Origin: Eutrigla gurnardus
Taxonomy: Eukaryota; Chordata; Actinopteri; Perciformes; Triglidae
DNA: 64,000 bases
Reading direction: 5' to 3'
Assembly: GCA_963514095.1 (NCBI GenBank)
Contig: OY741281.1
Span: 8,777,819-8,841,818, forward strand
The position numbers were made by a program, and so were the translations under genes. Positions 57,501 to 64,000 of this stretch are shown here, one piece after another. Each line of letters begins with the position of its first letter. Position 1 is the first letter of the stretch. The notes below the pieces were generated by a model. The model ran no database searches, was not told the origin of the DNA, and saw nothing but the letters and a program-made list of their open reading frames with translations.

Positions 57501-60500
57501 AGGAGTCTCTTCTGAGTGATTTTGGGCATTTTTTTCTCCCTCCTTTGTTTTCAAGTTGAAGGCAATCTAGGCTCCGTTGGTATAACTTCAGAGAGCAACC
57601 ATTCACAATCGATTTGATAAAGTCTTGGGAATACTCGGAACGCATGCCGAAAAGGTTTAAGGCGATGCAAAAAGTATCTGACTGCAAGGGGAAAGAAACG
57701 ACTCAGAACTCAAGCTTCCTCTTTGTCGTTGCGTCTTTTATATTTCAAATCATTCTTTTCTGTGTGAAGTCGAGACCACCTAATAAAAGAAAGCGATCTT
57801 GGAACATCTCGAACGCCAACATTTGCAGAAATGAAACATCAATGTTGTGAATTTTACCCCATTGTTGTCAATCTGCAGTGGAAATACCCAGACTGACTGG
57901 GCAACGCCAACGTGGATGTGTTATTTACTGAACTGACGATGCCGGACAGCGCTGACAATGTCAAAACCGATTTCTAGATAGCAGAGCATGAAACAGTAAT
58001 GATTTCAGCCGGTTCGTGAGTGAACTTGCATCTCTGTGTCTGTCCACAGATAATCTGGTTACACGGGCAGGCAACTTGGTGAGTTTGATTTTGTTTTCAG
58101 CTGGATTGTATTACTTGTCCTGTACGTGACTTCGAGCTGATTGCCTGCATCCATAAATTTGAATGGAGTGTGTATAACAACGCCTTACAGCCCATTGGTT
58201 TCTAATACAGCAGTGGTTGTTGACCGGTGGAGATGTGTTGGTAGATCTTTGATAGATATAATCCAGCTATGAATAAGCAAATTCATACTTAGCAGCACAT
58301 ATCTATGACGTCTTTTTTCAGAACTGTCCTCAGCCGAGCAATAAGCTTGTCTTTTTCTTGGTTCTACCTCTTTGTGCCTTTAATAAACAGCGTGACACTT
58401 TAACTCCGGTCGGGGCCTATTCGCCCTTATCTTGACTTCCATACTGTCCTCGCTCAATGAAGTCCAGGGTTTACAGCTTTATAAAGCCAGAAGCCAGGCC
58501 TTATAAAGATAACTATCCGTGCAAATATTAGGTTTTTTAGACCCCACTTGTCTTGTTGCCGCAAGGCTATAGCTGATATTGCACACTGAAAGTATTACCT
58601 TGCATTTAAAAAGAATGGCATGCCACAACGTGTATGCATGCAGGAGCTTCTATTCAAATCCAGAATGTCTTTTAAGGCTTGCGTGCACGCATCAGTGTTT
58701 TTAATTTGCTCACGCATATCACCGCACACGGGGATGTGCTCCTGCATGGAAGCACTCTGCTTTATATGTATATGCCCGAGGACAAGTCGGGAGACAAGAA
58801 TGAAGCACCGCCGTATGTGTGGAAATGCTGCAAGTGATCATTTCTATCATATCATCCTCTGGGCGCAGGTCTGCAAATGTGTGACATGCCTCTGCTTCAG
58901 TGGATGTGCGCCAGTCTTGGCTAAACGAATGATGAAATGAAACCAGATGGGAAAAGAACAAAACAGCTTCCTGAAGAAGAAGAAAAAAAAAGAAAAGAAT
59001 GGGAGAAATGTCAGGCAAAGTCACAGGAGAGTGCACCATTTTATACAATAGCGATCTCAATCCCGCAAAAGAAGAAAAGAGAAGAAGAAAAAGTTACACT
59101 CCAATGGCCATGAAACTATTGATTTCATAGAGTATGTCTGCTGGAAAAAGCAAGCGCATCTCCTCTGCGTCTTGACAAGTCTGGGGCCTGATCATTGTTT
59201 TCGTGACTCGGCTGGATCCGTTTTGTTGTCTTCATGCTTGAGTGTCAGTTTTCGCAAGGAACATGCTCAGCATTGTGGATGTGACAACTTGTGTTCTCAA
59301 ACATGAACCCACAAAAAAGCTTAAACCATCCATTTCCTGTTTGTTTTGCGTCCTCAACTAAATCCCACTGCGTGTTACAGTGCTGCTGAGTGTGATGAAC
59401 GACATCAGCCGCCAAGGGGGTCACATCAGCCTTGTACGTGCCGTGATTGATATGTAGATCGACCGGCGGAGTTCTATGTGACATCATTTCTGTCTCATCA
59501 GATTGTGATTGATGACGCCGGTTGACCAAGGTCAGGATCGTGATGTTTGACCTCCGCTGTGGATATGCCAGAGAGAGAGATTAATGCGCCTTAATAAACC
59601 AGTCACAGCCACGCCGTTGTGGAGCTTGACATACAGTTTTGCAGAAAGGCAGAGGTTAACATGCATCTTTGCAAAAGCTTTGCTCCCACTGTTCATCAAA
59701 CGGGAGGGTCAGTCGAGCCGAGCGTGCCAGAAAACTCCGGCGTGACAGAAATCTACGAACATACAAGGGCATGTTCGTTCTAAATCACGCCTTCCGGGCC
59801 TTCTCATGCAACGTAAAAATACACCGCTGATCCCCATGTGATTCATGCTGTCACCGGTGTCTCCTTAGCATGGAGGCTATTGGCCCTTTTCAGCAGAGTG
59901 TGACACACGCCGCAGCTCTACAAACTCAGAAATCAGGGAGGGATACACAAAGGTCAGCGGCTGACAGGACTAAGACATATTGTGCCCCGAGGAGATCCTC
60001 TGAGGAGTGAGCAAGTTACTGATTCTACCCCTCCTTGGTTTGCACATGGGGGGGAAACTTCCATTAGTATTCAAGGACAACAGTCATGCTTCAAAAGTCA
60101 TTTGAATAGGGTGAGATTTCTTTGGCTTTCAGGCTTCATTAATGAGAATTGCTTCAGGCAAAATTATATTATGAGTTTATTGCTATATAGCAATAGAGTG
60201 TTGGACATTATTGTTAGGGCGTAGACTGTGCTGTAGGACATTCAGAAAAACCTATGTGAGTGTGTGAAAAGACACCCTTTTTCAAGGAAATGCCTTGATT
60301 CACAATGAATCACAACAACCTTCCTTCAGCAGTGAAAGAAGTATTCAGATATTGTACAGAAGGTGAAGTAAGAGCCTCTTTTATGTCATTGTTTTGGTTT
60401 TATCGCTCATTTCAACTGTTTTGGTTAACTCAAATCTTGTCCAGGCATCAGCGATAACCCGACCACTAATAACCCCAATATTTTGTCTCCAAACAAAATG

Positions 60501-63500
60501 CCTTGCATGACATATTCAAACATGGCTCCAGGTACATGCTAATGCTGCAAACAGTGTGTAATTAGCCATGTGAATGCTAACACATGAGCGGCACAACTTT
60601 ACAAGGTATACACTGTTGCCTGTAAAGTTGGAATATTTTGTTTTCAGACACAATCCTTTGTTTATTCCCATTTAAATGCATCAACAATCACCCAGGTGAA
60701 AATGTGTTCATGCATAACATTTGTTTGGTGTTATAAAAGACATTTGAAAACTATTCCAACTGTATGGGCAACCCTATTGTCACAACCCGGCTCCAAGGCT
60801 GTGCCAAAATAGGAAGACAAACACGAGCTGGCTACTAGCAATGGGCATTTATTGGCCCCAGAAACATAAATCAACGAAGGCAAAATGTGTAAAGAGCAGT
60901 ATCAGTCATGAAAGCATGTATGAGTGTGTGACAACAGAGGTGTAGATCAAAAAGAAACCAAGAAAACATGCTGCCATCAGGCCTGCCGGTGAGCAGAGAT
61001 CGGTTCCCCAGAGAAGCCGGTTGCAGAATGAGGACAGACTTTGTAGGCAGAGCACACCGGCCCAGGTGTAGCTCATGCACCTGACGACCCTCCACTCAGC
61101 ACCTGCAAAGCACAGCCCACAAGAAACAGGGACACCTAGTGCCTGGGAGGAGGGATCGTCACACTATATATCAAAGAAATTCGTTTTTTAAGCTTTTAAT
61201 GAGAGTTTCATCCAGTTAAACGGCATAAATATGGGATGATCTTTGAAAACAATGGTTAAGGTTTAGCTGCGTTTGAGTATAACAACTATTCGGTTCAGAT
61301 TAGGCAGTCTCAGGGTGGCATCTTTATATTGTTAAATCCCCGTCAAACAGCAGGTCTGATGTTCTGATCTTGAAATGCTGTAGTTTAGCGTCAGAACTTC
61401 CAGAATTAACGACATTAAATCACTGAACTCGTAATTGTTAAATTGTATGTTGGTGTGTTTTGAGGAGTTGTCTTTGTTTTCTTACAAAATATGCTATTTG
61501 TAAATGAAGAAATGCACCTGGTGCCGTGTCCGGGGTGAAGTCATGCCCCTGCCTTGCATGCTCTGAATGCACCACATGACAGGAGTCACACACCGTCACC
61601 CCCACCCCCCCAACAGGATTTCCTTCCTAAGAGGATTTGCAGTGTTGCTTCATTGCCATACTTCTGACAACTGTCACAAGATTCCCTTGACAGAATGCTG
61701 TTAACATTGGTTATTTGGATGTTTTTCTTTTAAAGTGCGGAAATATGTAAATGCATAAAGTGACATACAAAAATGGAAATACTATTATTCAATCAGTGGC
61801 AGATTTGTTTGCTCAACTCGTTCAGCTGTGAACGGTTTTCAGAAATGTTGGAATGGAACCTGTGATCTCTGCTTGTGTGGGGAATCCAAACAACTCTCAA
61901 AACGCCACACATTACACGGCGCGTCATAACCATAAATAAGAACGTGCGACAGACACGACGCAAACGCACGCTCCGGCGCTCGCAGATACAACAGCTTATT
62001 CACATGCGTTCCCACACGCTGCAATCATTCAGTGATTCATGAACCCAGATGTTAGCTGACTGCTAAGACAGGAGAGGGATGTTCACTCGGAGCGGTTTCA
62101 CCGTACTGTATTTGTGCATGCTGCTGTGTCAGAAAGCCTCGGGGGGGGGAGCGGAGGAGATGAGACGCTGCCGGTCGAGGGTGGGAGAGTGAAAATGAGG
62201 CGATATGAGTGAAACGTGTGAGGAGGTGATGTGGGAGAAATACAGCTGGATGAAGCGAGAGGAAAGGTAGGAGGAGACGGGGGCTGCTCATAGACGGATC
62301 GCTGTTAAGTGAGAGGTTGCAATGCACGCACTATTCTGCACCAGACATGACATTTAGAGTTTGAAATGAAGAGGTGTGCAAAAAAAGAGGTGAATTTCAT
62401 GCTTGTGAAAGTGCTGCATATTTACTGCCTGTGGAAGGAAGAAGTCGAAGATATTAACGGGATCAACCGGTAGTGGGAGTGGGCAGCAGGAACAAGCTGT
62501 GAACACAACATAGGCATGTTAGACGGCCTTTAATTTAGCCGTGTAACTTGTAAGCCAAAGGTTGTTATCCAACGACAGAACATACAGATACAGAACATGT
62601 GAAGGCCAGAAAGCAAAAGTAGCAGGAGATTTATGGACGGACTAAAATGGTTGCATTTCCCAGAGACTAGACTCCACACAGCAACCACAGATGGGCAACT
62701 TTGGTTGCAAGTAGTAAAACAGTGGAAAATTGGCCCAAATACTCAGTAACATTGACAGTCAAATTATCCTTATTAATAACTTGCATAACAACTGCATCGA
62801 AGGCACTCCTCATCTCTGTAATGGTCTCAGTCCAAAAGTAAAAATTGATTGAAAAAAGATAGATGTTATCATTTCCCAAAGTCATAATATCTTTTTAATC
62901 AAGTGGAAATATTCTGCTTAAATCCATATTTGTTGGCTTTTATTAAAATAACACCAAATCATATTTTCCTCCATCTTTTTAGTCAGGCAGATTGCATTTT
63001 TTATGCTAAATAAAGTACATGTCAGGGTTTCTGGATAATAGTGTGGAAATAATAAATCCGCATTTTTTTTGCATAAAGCAAGTATACACTCCATTTTTAT
63101 AAGAGCATTAATCTCCCTTTAGTTTACATTCAAACAGATGAAAAAAAAAAAACTTGTGTAATTAATTTGTGATTAACTGGAAAATCATGTGATTAATCAC
63201 GATTAAATGTTTAGCCATAGTTTTTTACACATCCAGTGGTTATAGAACAACATTACTTTTCATTTAGAGTCGCTTTTCTGTGGCGAATGTAAGTCCAATA
63301 TTCACCGTCCTTGGGTTGTGATTTTGGTCTCTCCCAACACCTGAGGAATATATCCAGCTACTAAATGCTCCCCTTTGTCTACCAGCTAGTAGCTATCTCT
63401 GCTTGTTCGCTCTTTACTGGGAAGGTAGTGTGCACTGAGTTTTTAATAGCTTTTTTTTGTTGCTGAAAACAGCTGCCCGCTGTGTCCAAAAAACATCTCA

Positions 63501-64000
63501 CCGGTTATACAGCCAGATGAAACTCACAGCAGCAGTGAAAGTTGAGTTACATTCCTCCCAATTTCATGAAATCAAACTCCAGTATTGATAGAAGTTATGA
63601 CCTTTTTCCCGCTGTATTACCTTTTTTAAATTCCTCTCTATAAAGTAGTTTTTAAAGTAAGTTCTTTCTTGGGGACTCAAATAAAACAAACTAATCAACA
63701 GATTTCATGTAATTCTGAGTTGGAGGATATTTATTAGAACGTTGTGATGCGATGAATCCTCTGTTTTATGTTTTTCTCATAAAGTAGCTGCTCGAAAGGA
63801 ACTATGTGACCTGTATTAATATAATATTGTTGCCAGCAGTAGACATAGGTGTCTCCGCATCAACCAGCATTATAACTAAAAGTGCATTACTTTTATCAGC
63901 AAACTTAGTATCACAATAAAGACCTCAGAATTCAGAATCTTCTTATCTATTACTGAATCATCATCACTGGTGCATTCATTTGTAAGCAGCATATTAATGT
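54502..64000. other. Gene-poor stretch to the window end
   Basis: No coding exon recognised on either strand. It contains a dispersed repeat copy (56858-56943), a possible element at about 60770-61166 whose ends are weakly inverted (attgtcacaaccc against agtgtgacgatccc), and AT-rich blocks with TAAT cores around 54840-55400. The genes that flank ITGB1 in human (NRP1, PARD3) were considered; no exon of either was recognised. Confidence 0.5.
56858..56943 (+). repeat. Dispersed repeat fragment (family B, copy 3)
   Basis: ggatgtaaagta, gacttttgattt, gagacacaaacggctgtctc and ctgagtgaaagtcctgtg, in the same order as 31527-31611. Confidence 0.6.

Noticed and set aside
1..64000. CRISPR arrays, operons, bacterial-type elements or phage genes
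   Set aside because: Nothing of the kind is present; the window is vertebrate nuclear DNA with introns.

Overview
This is nuclear DNA from a vertebrate, most likely a percomorph-type teleost fish. The evidence is GT-AG introns, CpG-rich first exons, long CA/GT microsatellites, foldback MITE-type elements and interspersed repeats familiar from teleost genomes, and genes whose best relatives are vertebrate EPC1, integrin beta-1 and PSKH1. The species cannot be named from this window. All recognisable protein genes lie on the minus strand in the first 28.3 kb; the remaining ~36 kb holds no convincing gene.

Layout. 1-1219: intron 1 and first coding exon of epc1 (enhancer of polycomb homolog 1), with a CpG-rich promoter at about 1220-1660. 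1.7-5.6 kb: a foldback transposon remnant (3535-4095), one well-delimited exon of unknown identity (4141-4255), a second CpG-rich promoter-like patch with splice donors (4640-5300) and an AT-rich tandem repeat. 6.9-16.7 kb: a decayed integrin beta-1-like gene. Ten exon remnants were found in the correct order, from a signal-peptide exon (16615-16678) to the cytoplasmic-tail exon (6948-7013), with frameshifts, a nonsense codon, a lost MIDAS motif, missing exons and both NPxY tyrosines replaced. 20.0-28.3 kb: a complete three-exon PSKH1-type protein kinase gene (481 residues) with a myristoylation/palmitoylation N-terminus and an HRD-to-HGD change in the catalytic loop.

The order epc1 then integrin beta-1 on one strand matches the neighbourhood of human EPC1 and ITGB1 on chromosome 10p11, so the integrin relic is probably an old paralog in its ancestral place rather than a retrocopy (it keeps introns). 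The kinase is not expected there from human synteny.

28.3-64 kb is a gene-poor stretch with microsatellites, a 586-bp MITE with TAA target duplications (47429-48014), another foldback element (33880-34150), several related dispersed repeats, one weak candidate first exon (37018-37099), and AT-rich blocks with homeodomain-like TAAT cores that could be conserved regulatory elements. Whether those are conserved cannot be decided without alignment. The genes do not form a pathway: EPC1 is a NuA4/TIP60 chromatin subunit, PSKH1 a Golgi/membrane kinase, and the integrin appears dead.
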